DNA of 55,177 nt from Lunatimonas salinarum (GTDB taxonomy: Bacteria; Bacteroidota; Bacteroidia; Cytophagales; Cyclobacteriaceae): assembly GCF_017811155.1 (NCBI RefSeq), contig NZ_JACVCV010000024.1:1-55177 (forward strand), written 5' to 3'. Below are positions 8,572 through 16,647 of the stretch, piece after piece (the first letter of the stretch is position 1; each line of letters begins with the position of its first letter). The notes under the pieces are model-generated. The model was not told the origin of the DNA. It saw nothing but the letters and a program-made list of their open reading frames with translations, and ran no database searches. A program made the translations under genes and the position numbers.

Positions 8572-9528
8572 ATGAATCGAAGAGCCAGCCTTAAACAACT
8601 TACCGCACTCACTGCCCTGGGAATAAGCGGCATAGAAATCCTCTCTCATGCAGCTCCGACCACAACTACCCACCCATTCAAGGTAGGACCAAGACCCCTT
8701 TATTTTTTTACCAAAGCCCTGCAATGGCTTCCACTGACCGACGTACCCCGAGCCACCAAAGATTTAGGCTTTACCGGTGTGGATCTTCCCGTGCGCTCAA
8801 ACGGCTTTTTTGACATAGACGAGATGAAAAGCAAGCTCCCGGCCGTGGTGCGGGACTGCGCCAATCTGGGTTTGGAAACACCGGTCCTAACTACTGAAAT
8901 GACCCTTGCCAAGAGACCCGAATGGGAGGAATTCATTAAAATATTGTCCGGAGAGGGCATCAAAAATTACCGGATGGGGTGGATGCCCTTCACGTCAAAA
9001 AATATCGTGGAAGAGCTAAAATCCCTGAACAGCCAAATGAAACAGGTAGCAGAACTGCATGCCCGCTATGGAGTATGCGGCCACTATCAAAACCATGCAG
9101 GAAGCCGAATTGGCGGATCGGTTTGGGAAATCTACTACCTGCTGGACGGCATCAACCCCGACCACATCGGCATTCAGTTTGACCTCCGGCACGCCACCGT
9201 GGAGGGCTATCAATCCTATGAAAACGTTTTTCACCTCGTCTCGGATCAGATTCGGAGTTTTGACCTGAAAGATTTTGTCTGGGGCAAAAACCCGCGCGGC
9301 AAAGGAGATGTACCTGTTAATGTCCTTTTTGGCGAGGGGAATGTAAACTTTCGGCTACTCCTAGACCATCCCCGCTTTAAGGATCCGTACATGCCAAAAA
9401 TCATACACGCAGAATACGACCTAGGAGGGGCAGAACACGGGCGCAGGGATCCAACCATGGAACCAAAACAGATTTTGGCAACCATAGCCAAGGACGTAGT
9501 CGCTTATGACCAACTCATGACCGCTTAA
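8572..9528 (+). CDS. Exported sugar phosphate isomerase/epimerase-like TIM barrel
   Basis: A 318-residue protein of the xylose isomerase-like TIM-barrel family (AP endonuclease family 2 fold). It opens with a twin-arginine-like signal (NRRASLKQLTAL, then a hydrophobic stretch to about residue 27), so it is probably exported, as for many Bacteroidota paralogues acting on sugars. Barrel landmarks include GVDLPV, the YHxxxH-like GHYQNH segment, GIQFDLRH and the C-terminal HAEYDLGG. Substrate unknown. A second protein of the same type sits at 52412-53362; they share architecture but are clearly divergent. A rho-independent terminator follows (9561-9598), so this is probably a single-gene unit or the end of the transcript. 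Confidence 0.85.
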   Translation: MNRRASLKQLTALTALGISGIEILSHAAPTTTTHPFKVGPRPLYFFTKALQWLPLTDVPRATKDLGFTGVDLPVRSNGFFDIDEMKSKLPAVVRDCANLGLETPVLTTEMTLAKRPEWEEFIKILSGEGIKNYRMGWMPFTSKNIVEELKSLNSQMKQVAELHARYGVCGHYQNHAGSRIGGSVWEIYYLLDGINPDHIGIQFDLRHATVEGYQSYENVFHLVSDQIRSFDLKDFVWGKNPRGKGDVPVNVLFGEGNVNFRLLLDHPRFKDPYMPKIIHAEYDLGGAEHGRRDPTMEPKQILATIAKDVVAYDQLMTA

Positions 9529-9560
9529 TGCTTGGTGGGTGAATCGATCCCTTGAAATCA

Positions 9561-9598
9561 AAAAAGGACATGTGGCATCAGCCTGCATGTCCTTTTAT
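9561..9598 (+). terminator. Rho-independent terminator after the TIM-barrel gene
   Basis: Inverted repeat AAAAGGACATG / CATGTCCTTTT with a 13-base interior that itself contains GGC/GCC pairing, followed by TTATT. It lies 32 bases after the stop at 9528 and may also serve the convergent gene ending at 9627. Confidence 0.8.
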
Positions 9599-9626
9599 TC
9601 TTGTAGAAGGCAACCTATCAGACGCC

Positions 9627-10061
9627 CTACCGAACCATGTACAATGGCCATCGGCTTTCGTGGCCGCTATCTCTCTTCATCACGATCACGTTGTCTACCA
9701 ACACTTGGTTCCAGTGGATGTTCAGGATTTTACGCACCACATCGTTTTCCCCGCGAAGGATATTCAGGGAGTAAATCCCGGGCTTTAACCGGTTAAAGTC
9801 AACCAACACGTGCTGCTGCCCACGGTTAGTTACCTTAAACTCGTCCACCAACCGCTCTGCATCATCTCTCACACGAATGGTCACCGGCTGATCCATGGGC
9901 AGCGAGCTGACATCCAGCTTGGCATACTTGCCTTGCTTTTCAACCGGGAGCAAGAGATTTTCGGGATTGATGACAATCGCACTTCCGGCAAAGCCAAAGA
10001 GGCCCACCGCAAAAAACAGCACAAGAAAGATGGGCATGGAATTTTTCAATAAGGTCTTCAT
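9627..10061 (-). CDS. Small secreted protein with an Ig-like/T9SS-tail-like beta domain
   Basis: A 144-residue protein with a signal peptide (IFLVLFFAVGLFGFAGSA) and one all-beta domain. The pattern PVTIRVRDDAERLV ... VDFNRLKPGIYSLNI ... VVRKILNI is reminiscent of T9SS C-terminal domains and the DUF3244-like Ig folds common in this phylum. It is too short to be a typical T9SS cargo, and it ends with VIVMKRDSG and a short basic tail instead of the usual motif. Function unknown. It is convergent with the TIM-barrel gene and shares the terminator region with it. Confidence 0.7.
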   Translation of the reverse strand: MKTLLKNSMPIFLVLFFAVGLFGFAGSAIVINPENLLLPVEKQGKYAKLDVSSLPMDQPVTIRVRDDAERLVDEFKVTNRGQQHVLVDFNRLKPGIYSLNILRGENDVVRKILNIHWNQVLVDNVIVMKRDSGHESRWPLYMVR

Positions 10062-10357
10062 ACGTTCTCTATTTGGTAGTTAGATAATGTTGGTTTAGTG
10101 TTGTTTACGAAGACCAAAATCATAGGTTTTACCAATATGTAAAAATTATAATAAAAATGCATTAATATATTTTATGTATGTATTACTTACAATTTATATG
10201 TTTATCGCACGAATGAGAGAGAGGGCTATATGCCATTTTAGAGACGAAAAACAGGCCCAAGGAGGACCTCGTCCGTTTGAGAAAGGAATACCAAAGGTCG
10301 TTTCAGGAGAAGATCGCCTAAAAGCGCACAAAACAAAACCATGACCAAATTGGCTCC
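10062..10357. other. AT-rich intergenic region
   Basis: About 296 bases between the small secreted protein and murF. The left half is strongly AT-rich (around 10130-10200) and could contain the promoter of the secreted-protein gene. The right half reads, in one plus-strand frame, as a short charged helix-like segment (KEDLVRLRKEYQRSF) ending in a stop; it may be a gene remnant, but it is too short to assign. Confidence 0.3.
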
Positions 10358-11653
10358 CTAGATGAAATCTACAAGTGTTTCCAGCCGCATGCCTCGGCTT
10401 CCTTTAATAAGAATTAGGTAGTCCTCTAGTTTGGAATCCGCCAGCCAGTTGCGCAGCGAAAAAGGATCGGGAAAATAAAGTGCTTTAGGCGCTTTACCAA
10501 GGGCATGTTGCACCAAGGTGCCACTGAGGCAGACCTTATCCACAGACATTGCAGCCAGCAATTCTCCCAACCGCCTGTGTTCCTCCTCCGTATGTTCTCC
10601 CAATTCAAGCATATCGCCTACAATAACCATCTTGTGCCGCTTCCCCTCCATTCGATCAAAGGCCAAAAGAGCAGCCTCCATACTGGATGGATTGGCATTA
10701 TAGGCATCTAAAAGAATAAGGTTGCTTCTCTTTTCGATAAGCTGAGAACGCATGTTGGCAGGTCGGTAGGCAGCCGCTGCCGCTGCTGCTTCCAAAGGTG
10801 GCACTCCAAAAAATTTCCCTACAGCAATCGCGGCTGCGATATTGTCAAAATTATACTTACCGATGAGCTGGGATTGAAAAACCTGGGACGAACCCTCTAC
10901 CTGAAAACACACAAATGGATCTGCTGAAACAAAACCCACCTCGCAGGAAGATCCCTTTTCAGGGAAAAGAACCGGATCCTTAAACCTGCGTATCATATTG
11001 GTAAAAACCTCTTGCCCGGTATTGATAAATACCCGGCCACCAGACACCCTCAAATGCTGAAATAATTCGGTCTTGGTTTTTAATACACCTTCTAAACCGC
11101 CCATACCTTCTAAATGTGCCTTTCCAATATTGGTAATCAGCCCATGGGTAGGGTTGGCAATGGCACAAAGCTCTTGAATATCCCCCTGTTTGTTCGCTCC
11201 CATCTCGATGATCGCCAATTCCGTATCCGCAGTGATTTCCAAGAGCGTCAGTGGCACCCCGATATGGTTGTTAAGGTTTCCAGTAGTAGCATGAGTACGA
11301 AATTTCCTGCTCAATACCGCAAACAACAATTCTTTGGTGGTCGTTTTTCCGTTACTGCCCGTTAGGCCGAACACAGGCATCCTGAGCTGATCCCGATGAT
11401 GACGGGCCAGTTGCTGCAAGGCAACCAACGCATCTGGAACCAGGATATATCGGTCATCTTGCGACTTGGTATAGGTCGGATCATCCACCACCACCGCGCA
11501 GGCACCCTGTTTTAGGGCCTGGCCGGAAAAGGTATTTGCGTTAAAATTGGGCCCCTTTAGGGCAAAGAACAGATTCCCCTGTGCAATCTTTCGTGTGTCG
11601 GTGCATACACCCGTGGAAGCGAGGAATGCTTGGTAAAGTTGCTCTATCTCCAT
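10358..11653 (-). CDS. murF: UDP-N-acetylmuramoyl-tripeptide--D-alanyl-D-alanine ligase
   Basis: Adds D-Ala-D-Ala to the UDP-MurNAc tripeptide, the last cytoplasmic ligase step of peptidoglycan precursor synthesis. The 431-residue protein has the three Mur ligase domains: N-terminal substrate domain (1-90), ATP-binding central domain with P-loop GLTGSNGKTTTK (about 96-107) and the EMGANKQGDI and NIGKAHLEG motifs, and the C-terminal domain with LLDAYNANPSS and VGDMLELG. That combination is specific to MurF among the Mur ligases. It is not in a dcw cluster here; it stands alone on the minus strand, divergent from the FG-GAP protein gene at 11782, as is common in Bacteroidota. Confidence 0.96.
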   Translation of the reverse strand: MEIEQLYQAFLASTGVCTDTRKIAQGNLFFALKGPNFNANTFSGQALKQGACAVVVDDPTYTKSQDDRYILVPDALVALQQLARHHRDQLRMPVFGLTGSNGKTTTKELLFAVLSRKFRTHATTGNLNNHIGVPLTLLEITADTELAIIEMGANKQGDIQELCAIANPTHGLITNIGKAHLEGMGGLEGVLKTKTELFQHLRVSGGRVFINTGQEVFTNMIRRFKDPVLFPEKGSSCEVGFVSADPFVCFQVEGSSQVFQSQLIGKYNFDNIAAAIAVGKFFGVPPLEAAAAAAAYRPANMRSQLIEKRSNLILLDAYNANPSSMEAALLAFDRMEGKRHKMVIVGDMLELGEHTEEEHRRLGELLAAMSVDKVCLSGTLVQHALGKAPKALYFPDPFSLRNWLADSKLEDYLILIKGSRGMRLETLVDFI

Positions 11654-11781
11654 AGCCTATTCCAGACTGGTTTGATCGTGTCAAAAACCCCAAAAACCGT
11701 GAATCACCGCCTAGGGAATAAAAACAAAAGTAATATATCCCCTTTCAAAAAGTATCGTTTAACTTTAAAAATTAAAACGAC

Positions 11782-13893
11782 ATGCGTACTGCCTTTTTTT
11801 TCCTTGCCTTGATGTGGCCATCGCTGAGCCAAGCGCAGAAAACCTACCGTTTGGTTTCTATAGGAGAAGTGGAACCCAATGGATCGCAGTACAGCATGCC
11901 CTTTGCCGGAGGAATAAATGCTGCACAGTTCCAAACCCTGGACACCAATGGCGACGGGCAGGAAGAATACGTGGTGTGGGACATCAATGCCCGCATGGTG
12001 TCCGTGTTCCGGGAGGACAACGGAACTTTCACTCACCTACCAGAACTTGCATACGCGTTCCCATCAGACATAAGCGGCTTTATGGTGTTGGCAGATTATG
12101 ATGGAGACGGCAGAAAGGATCTCTTTACAGGTTCTCCGTTTGGCATCAAAGCCTACAGAAACACCACTACGCCTTCCCGAATTCAATGGGAAGAAGCCCA
12201 GCCTTTCCTGCGATTGGAAAATGGATCAAATGTTACGGCAAATAGCCTTGATATTCCCCTGATACTGGACTTGGACGGGGATGGTGATTTGGATATCCTT
12301 ACTTTTAATTTTGCTACGGGGGATTACCTGGAGTTTTACCGAAACACCAGCATGGAACGTAAGGGAGTGGCAGATATAGATGGGTTTGCCGGTGCTGAAG
12401 TACGTTGGGGAGCGTTTGAGTTTTGCAGTTGCGGAAATTTTTCCTTTGGGCAAACCTGTGCGGGGCAACCCATCGGTTCGGCAACTCCGATACCTGAAGC
12501 ATCCAGGGCCGAACATGCCGGCGGGCACTCCATGCTTTTTCACGATTTTGACGGTGACGGAATCCGTGATCTTTTACTGGGACAGGATGAGTGCAGCACC
12601 CTTTATTTTCTTCCCAATAAAGGAACCGACGCAGCGCCGGTGTTTGATGAATTCAAAACGGATTTACCAAACTTGGGCACGCTACCCCAATTCCCCCTAT
12701 TCCATGCAGCTTATTTGGTTAAAGGCCAATTATTGATAAGCACACACAGTTCAGAGACTTCTGCTGGCTTTGGAATTGATTTTGGTTCCAGTATTTACCA
12801 ATACCCACTGACAGAAGAGACTGCGTCACCGGTTACCCGCAGGTTTTTACAGGAGCATATGATAGACTTGGGAGAAAATGCGAGGCCTTTTTTTGAAGGA
12901 AACCGACTAAACGGCAACTTAACCGTGACAGCCAACCAAACTTTGGCTGGACGTATCAGTGGCAAGGCCTATCGCTATTCTCTCCAAAATGGCCGCTGGA
13001 CGGAAACATCGGACGACTACCTAAACCTATCCCAATTAAACTTGCGGGAGTTAAGCGTACAAACCTATCGAGCGGCTTCGGGTAAGGTTTGGTTAATCGT
13101 ATCTGGGGAAGAGGTGGTCAACAATATTCCCGAAAAAAAAATATTCTGGTCAGAAAATGACTCGGACGCCCTCAGAGCAACCACCATCCCTGGATTTGTC
13201 CTTCGAGGTGTGGATCAACCCTATTTCTTTTCGCATCAGGAAACCGACTACCTGCTGTTGGCAAGACAAACAGGAGAGTTGGTTCTTTTTCGGGTAAGCA
13301 TCGGAGACTCCCTGACGTTTGAACTGCTGGAGCGGGACTTTTTGGGATTTACCGACAATCCGGTAAATCGGGGACTATCCGTATCGGTCGTACCAGGATC
13401 AGCACCCAAACTCCTTGCCGTAGACCAACGTGGAATATTACGGATAATAGCTGATTTCATGGAAAATGCCAGCGAAACCCAGCTTCAGATCCGGCTGGGA
13501 GAAACCCAAACTAGCGTGTCTCGACTAGGAAGAAATACTTGGATCACACCGCTCGTGGATCCATTTTCAGATAAAGTGGATCTGATGCTTGGTACCCGCG
13601 CTGGCGGGTTGATTTACCTCAGAGATACATCCGAGGAAAACGGTGCCTCTGAAGAAAATCTACAGGTTCGGATGTACCCTAACCCATCGGAAGGACGCAT
13701 TATATTAATAGCTAACCGAGAAGCAAGGGCTGACATTTTAGATGCTGCGGGTCGCTTAGTCGCTGAGGGCATTTCGCTAAGCGCTAACGCCGAAACACCC
13801 TATGACTTATCTCACTTGATGCCAGGACTATACGTTATCAAAACGACAGAGGGCCAACGCGTTCTAATCCAAAAACTAATCATCAAAAAATAA
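11782..13893 (+). CDS. Secreted FG-GAP/VCBS repeat protein with T9SS sorting domain
   Basis: A 703-residue exported protein. A signal peptide (residues 1-18, ending SQAQ) is followed by repeated calcium-binding FG-GAP/VCBS motifs of the D-x-D-x-D-G type: DTNGDGQ (about 54), DYDGDGRKDLF, DLDGDGDLDIL and DFDGDGIRDLL. These build a beta-propeller, probably for adhesion or ligand binding. The C-terminal 80 residues (MYPNPSEGRIIL ... ILDAAGRLV ... LMPGLYVIKT ... QKLIIKK) are a classic type A T9SS sorting domain, so the protein should be released or anchored at the cell surface. Its stop lies five bases from the stop of the convergent amidase gene, with no room for a separate terminator. Confidence 0.9.
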   Translation: MRTAFFFLALMWPSLSQAQKTYRLVSIGEVEPNGSQYSMPFAGGINAAQFQTLDTNGDGQEEYVVWDINARMVSVFREDNGTFTHLPELAYAFPSDISGFMVLADYDGDGRKDLFTGSPFGIKAYRNTTTPSRIQWEEAQPFLRLENGSNVTANSLDIPLILDLDGDGDLDILTFNFATGDYLEFYRNTSMERKGVADIDGFAGAEVRWGAFEFCSCGNFSFGQTCAGQPIGSATPIPEASRAEHAGGHSMLFHDFDGDGIRDLLLGQDECSTLYFLPNKGTDAAPVFDEFKTDLPNLGTLPQFPLFHAAYLVKGQLLISTHSSETSAGFGIDFGSSIYQYPLTEETASPVTRRFLQEHMIDLGENARPFFEGNRLNGNLTVTANQTLAGRISGKAYRYSLQNGRWTETSDDYLNLSQLNLRELSVQTYRAASGKVWLIVSGEEVVNNIPEKKIFWSENDSDALRATTIPGFVLRGVDQPYFFSHQETDYLLLARQTGELVLFRVSIGDSLTFELLERDFLGFTDNPVNRGLSVSVVPGSAPKLLAVDQRGILRIIADFMENASETQLQIRLGETQTSVSRLGRNTWITPLVDPFSDKVDLMLGTRAGGLIYLRDTSEENGASEENLQVRMYPNPSEGRIILIANREARADILDAAGRLVAEGISLSANAETPYDLSHLMPGLYVIKTTEGQRVLIQKLIIKK

Positions 13894-13898
13894 AGGCA

Positions 13899-14693
13899 CT
13901 AACCTCTTAGCTCAAAATGATCCGCATCCTTCCATGCGGGGAATTTCTTACGGTATTCCAGCAACAAATCTGCATCCAAGGTTATAAGTAGCGCTTGTTC
14001 TTGAGCACCTAAAAAACCCAGCGTATTTCCTTTAAAATCGTACATCCCCGAGTGCCCTAGGTACTCAATTCCATTTCCGTCTACTCCCACCCTGTTCAAT
14101 CCCAAGGTATAGCACCAGTTTTCGATCGCTCGGGCTTTAAGCAGCACATCCCAGGCCTGTGCCCGAGAACCCGGCCACGAAGCCACATACAACGACAAAT
14201 CATAGTCAAATACTCCTTGGGGGTTAACGCGGTTTCTAGACCAGACAGGAAATCGCAGATCGTAACAAATCTGAGGCAATATTTTCCAGCCTTTCAATGT
14301 AAAGACAGGTTGTTCGGTTCCCATGGAAAAATAACCGTCCTCCCCAGCCATGCGAAACAGGTGCCGTTTATCATAGTGCAGCAATTCCCCTTCGGGGGTA
14401 GCCCAAAGTAATCGGTTAAAATATCGTCCCTCCTGCCGTACAATTACACTTCCTGTTACCACTGCCTTGGTCTGTGCAGCCATAGCACTCAGCCACCTGC
14501 ACGCATCCAAATTCATCGGCTCGCCCATACTGTCCACATCGGTGGTAAATCCGGTGGTAAACATTTCGGGAAGTACGATCAGATCCACCTCCTCGCCAAT
14601 CTGCCAAATTTTCTCCTCAAACATGGCCAGATTTGCAGCTTTGTCATGCCAGTATATCTCAGACTGTATGGCGGCTACTTTTAGATCTTTCAT
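13899..14693 (-). CDS. Carbon-nitrogen hydrolase, omega-amidase type
   Basis: A 264-residue nitrilase-superfamily enzyme with the full catalytic triad: E43 in LPEMFTTGF, K109 in YDKRHLF, C143 in QICYDLRFP. The CYDLRFPVW signature and length fit the YafV/NIT2 omega-amidase branch, which hydrolyses alpha-ketoglutaramate and alpha-ketosuccinamate formed by transaminases. This is a family-level assignment, and the exact substrate is inferred. Cytoplasmic. It lies upstream (on the minus strand, after the run) of def-ruvX with a 54-base gap, so it may be a separate unit or the last gene of that transcript. Confidence 0.88.
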   Translation of the reverse strand: MKDLKVAAIQSEIYWHDKAANLAMFEEKIWQIGEEVDLIVLPEMFTTGFTTDVDSMGEPMNLDACRWLSAMAAQTKAVVTGSVIVRQEGRYFNRLLWATPEGELLHYDKRHLFRMAGEDGYFSMGTEQPVFTLKGWKILPQICYDLRFPVWSRNRVNPQGVFDYDLSLYVASWPGSRAQAWDVLLKARAIENWCYTLGLNRVGVDGNGIEYLGHSGMYDFKGNTLGFLGAQEQALLITLDADLLLEYRKKFPAWKDADHFELRG

Positions 14694-14747
14694 GGGGGGG
14701 TGGGGTGGTTAAGTTCACATAAAAAGTAACGGGGACTATCCGCCATA

Positions 14748-15299
14748 TCACATAGGGTAAAGCATCCGGTAATCAGTGGGTACCTTCCCTTTACTGATAT
14801 CGATCAGCTTACTCTTGACCATACGCTTCTTCAGTCCCTTTAGGTAGTCAACAAATAGAATCCCCTCCAAGTGGTCGTATTCGTGCTGGATCACCCGAGC
14901 GGTTAATCCAGAAAACTCTTCTTCCTTTAGGTTCCAGTTTTCATCGTAGTATTCGAGGGTCAGTTTTTCCGGGCGGATGATTTCCGCCCTAACTTCTGGA
15001 ATACTCAGGCACCCCTCCTCAAATACATACTCGTCACCGTATTCGTCAAGAATGATAGGGTTAATGAACGCACGGCGAATGCCCTTTTCCTCCGAATCCT
15101 CGTCCAGCATCAAGCTGCTATCGATCACGAACAGGCGAATGCCTTTATTTATCTGAGGTGCGGCGAGTCCTACACCGTTTGCATGCTCCATGGTAGAAAA
15201 CATGTCTTTGATAAGAGGCTTCATATCTTCGCCTTCTACAATATCAACCGCCTCCTTCTTTAGGATTGGGTTTCCGTACGCGACAATCGGATATATCAT
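14748..15299 (-). CDS. def: Peptide deformylase
   Basis: Removes the formyl group from the N-terminal methionine of new proteins; an Fe/Zn metallohydrolase of 183 residues. All three motifs are intact: GVGLAAPQI (42-50), EGCLSIP with metal ligand C97, and QHEYDH with H139, E140 and H143. Its ATG overlaps the ruvX stop by four bases, so the two are translationally coupled. The C-terminal KKRMVKSKLIDISKG and the MLYP tail are typical of Bacteroidota deformylases. Confidence 0.96.
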   Translation of the reverse strand: MIYPIVAYGNPILKKEAVDIVEGEDMKPLIKDMFSTMEHANGVGLAAPQINKGIRLFVIDSSLMLDEDSEEKGIRRAFINPIILDEYGDEYVFEEGCLSIPEVRAEIIRPEKLTLEYYDENWNLKEEEFSGLTARVIQHEYDHLEGILFVDYLKGLKKRMVKSKLIDISKGKVPTDYRMLYPM

Positions 15300-15709
15300 T
15301 TTCTTTCTAAATACGTCTGCAAAATAATGGCTGCGCTGATTTTGTCCAAGTTGCCAGCTTTCTCCATTCTATCCTTCTTTTTACTGCCCATGGTGATCAT
15401 GGACTGCATGGCTATTTTCGAGGTAAAGCGCTCATCCACCAGTACCACCTCCTTGTGGGGAAATACCTTAATTAGCCTCTTTTGGGTCTGAAGCACCTGC
15501 TGAGTCATTTGGGTATCGACGCCCGTAAGGGATTTAGGGTATCCCAATACGATGGTATCTACTTCCTCCACTCGGAAGTAGTTCTCCAAATACGCAAACA
15601 AGGTATGGGTAGGAATCGTTTCAAGGGGATTCGCAACGAGTTGCAATCGATCCGTAACTGCCAAACCTGTTCGTTTGGTTCCCAGATCTATGGCTATCAC
15701 GCGCCCCAT
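15296..15709 (-). CDS. ruvX: RuvX/YqgF RNase H-fold nuclease
   Basis: A 137-residue RNase H-like nuclease (YqgF family), annotated as Holliday junction resolvase-like and implicated in 16S rRNA processing. The first catalytic aspartate lies in IAIDLGTKRTG (about D7), with the later acidic residues in VLGYPKSL and VDERFTSK. It overlaps def by four bases on one side and the hemerythrin-domain gene by one base (TGATG) on the other. The ruvX-def linkage recurs in this phylum, to my knowledge. Confidence 0.94.
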   Translation of the reverse strand: MGRVIAIDLGTKRTGLAVTDRLQLVANPLETIPTHTLFAYLENYFRVEEVDTIVLGYPKSLTGVDTQMTQQVLQTQKRLIKVFPHKEVVLVDERFTSKIAMQSMITMGSKKKDRMEKAGNLDKISAAIILQTYLERK

Positions 15710-16467
15710 CAGTTGGATTTGATCTTTTGAAGGAGGGTTCGTTTAACTGCTTTTTCCAATTCTACAGCTTTGGGAAAAAGCAGGTCGTTTTCAATTTTGG
15801 CATGGATGATTAACTCCCTTTCCAGTTTTTGCAGCTCATAGTACAAGACTTTGATTGCGATTGGAGCGCCCCTTTCCAGCGTGTAATTAGAGGTAAGCTT
15901 CCGAATGCCTTCCATTTCATCGTCGTGGGCTTCGTGTTCTTCGGCAAGCTCAATAATAGAGGCCACCTCAAATACCTTGATTGCCTCATGTAGTGGCAAC
16001 CGGTTACGTTCTATTTCCTGCAAAAATTGGATGCGCTCAAACAAGGTATCTTCTTCCTCGTGAATGTGGTGTATAAAATCATCTGCAAACAGGGGAAACA
16101 TAAGTCTAAGATCCGAAAGAAGGGAATCAAAAGAGGGTTCTGCCTGTATGCCCGACACCATACTGGAAAGAAATGGCAATTCCCGGCGCATAAAATACCG
16201 GTGTTTTTTCTTCAAATATCCCACCAGCACCTCAATGGGGTGCAAATAAAGCTCCTCGGGAGTTGGATCGGTGGACAAGGCCCAGCTTTCCAGTTCTGCC
16301 ACTACCTGAGAGGGGTTTACTTTAAACTTCGAACAAACCTCCTCCAAGGAATTTCGCTCATACTGAAAAAAGCTGATCCCAAAGTAGTGAAGCACCGCCG
16401 CAAAAACGTGGTTTTCACGTACCAAGTCTCCAATCGACTGTTTGAATATGTTACCGGATAACCCCAT
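15709..16467 (-). CDS. Hemerythrin-domain protein (RIC/ScdA-like)
   Basis: A 252-residue protein with an N-terminal ScdA-like domain (IGDLVRENHVFAAVLHYFGISFF, about 12-34) and a C-terminal hemerythrin-like four-helix bundle with the expected His and Glu ligands (HHIHEEEDTLFERI, EEHEAHDDEMEG, HAKIENDLLFP). The family holds a non-haem di-iron centre and in YtfE/ScdA proteins helps repair Fe-S clusters damaged by nitrosative or oxidative stress. The Cys seen near the N-terminus of ScdA (LxxHxIDYCC) is missing: the sequence has HYFGISFF at that position, as in many Bacteroidota homologues. Overlaps ruvX by one base. A TACTTTTG box at 16473-16480 lies only six bases before the ATG. Confidence 0.85.
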   Translation of the reverse strand: MGLSGNIFKQSIGDLVRENHVFAAVLHYFGISFFQYERNSLEEVCSKFKVNPSQVVAELESWALSTDPTPEELYLHPIEVLVGYLKKKHRYFMRRELPFLSSMVSGIQAEPSFDSLLSDLRLMFPLFADDFIHHIHEEEDTLFERIQFLQEIERNRLPLHEAIKVFEVASIIELAEEHEAHDDEMEGIRKLTSNYTLERGAPIAIKVLYYELQKLERELIIHAKIENDLLFPKAVELEKAVKRTLLQKIKSN

Positions 16468-16472
16468 TCATA

Positions 16473-16480
16473 CAAAAGTA
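16473..16480 (-). promoter_or_regulatory. Putative -7 box close to the hemerythrin-ruvX-def start
   Basis: TACTTTTG on the minus strand is an exact TAnnTTTG match, six bases before the ATG at 16467. If used, the transcript would be leaderless or nearly so. This may be chance in an AT-rich spacer. Confidence 0.25.
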
Positions 16481-16647
16481 CAAATTTTTTGACGCAAAAA
16501 AGGCGTAATCTAGGATCGAAATTTAATTTGTTGCGTTAGACTAAACGAAACACCTTTAATATCGGTTTAATTGTATAAATGGATAATTTCTACGTAATTT
16601 ATGAGTCGCAGTGATATCCTATTAAAAATCCTAACTTAGTAAGTAAC

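Noticed and set aside
10200-10330. Possible transposase or gene remnant (charged KEDLVRLRKEYQ segment)
   Set aside because: Too short, with stops in all frames nearby and no inverted repeats; cannot be told from chance.
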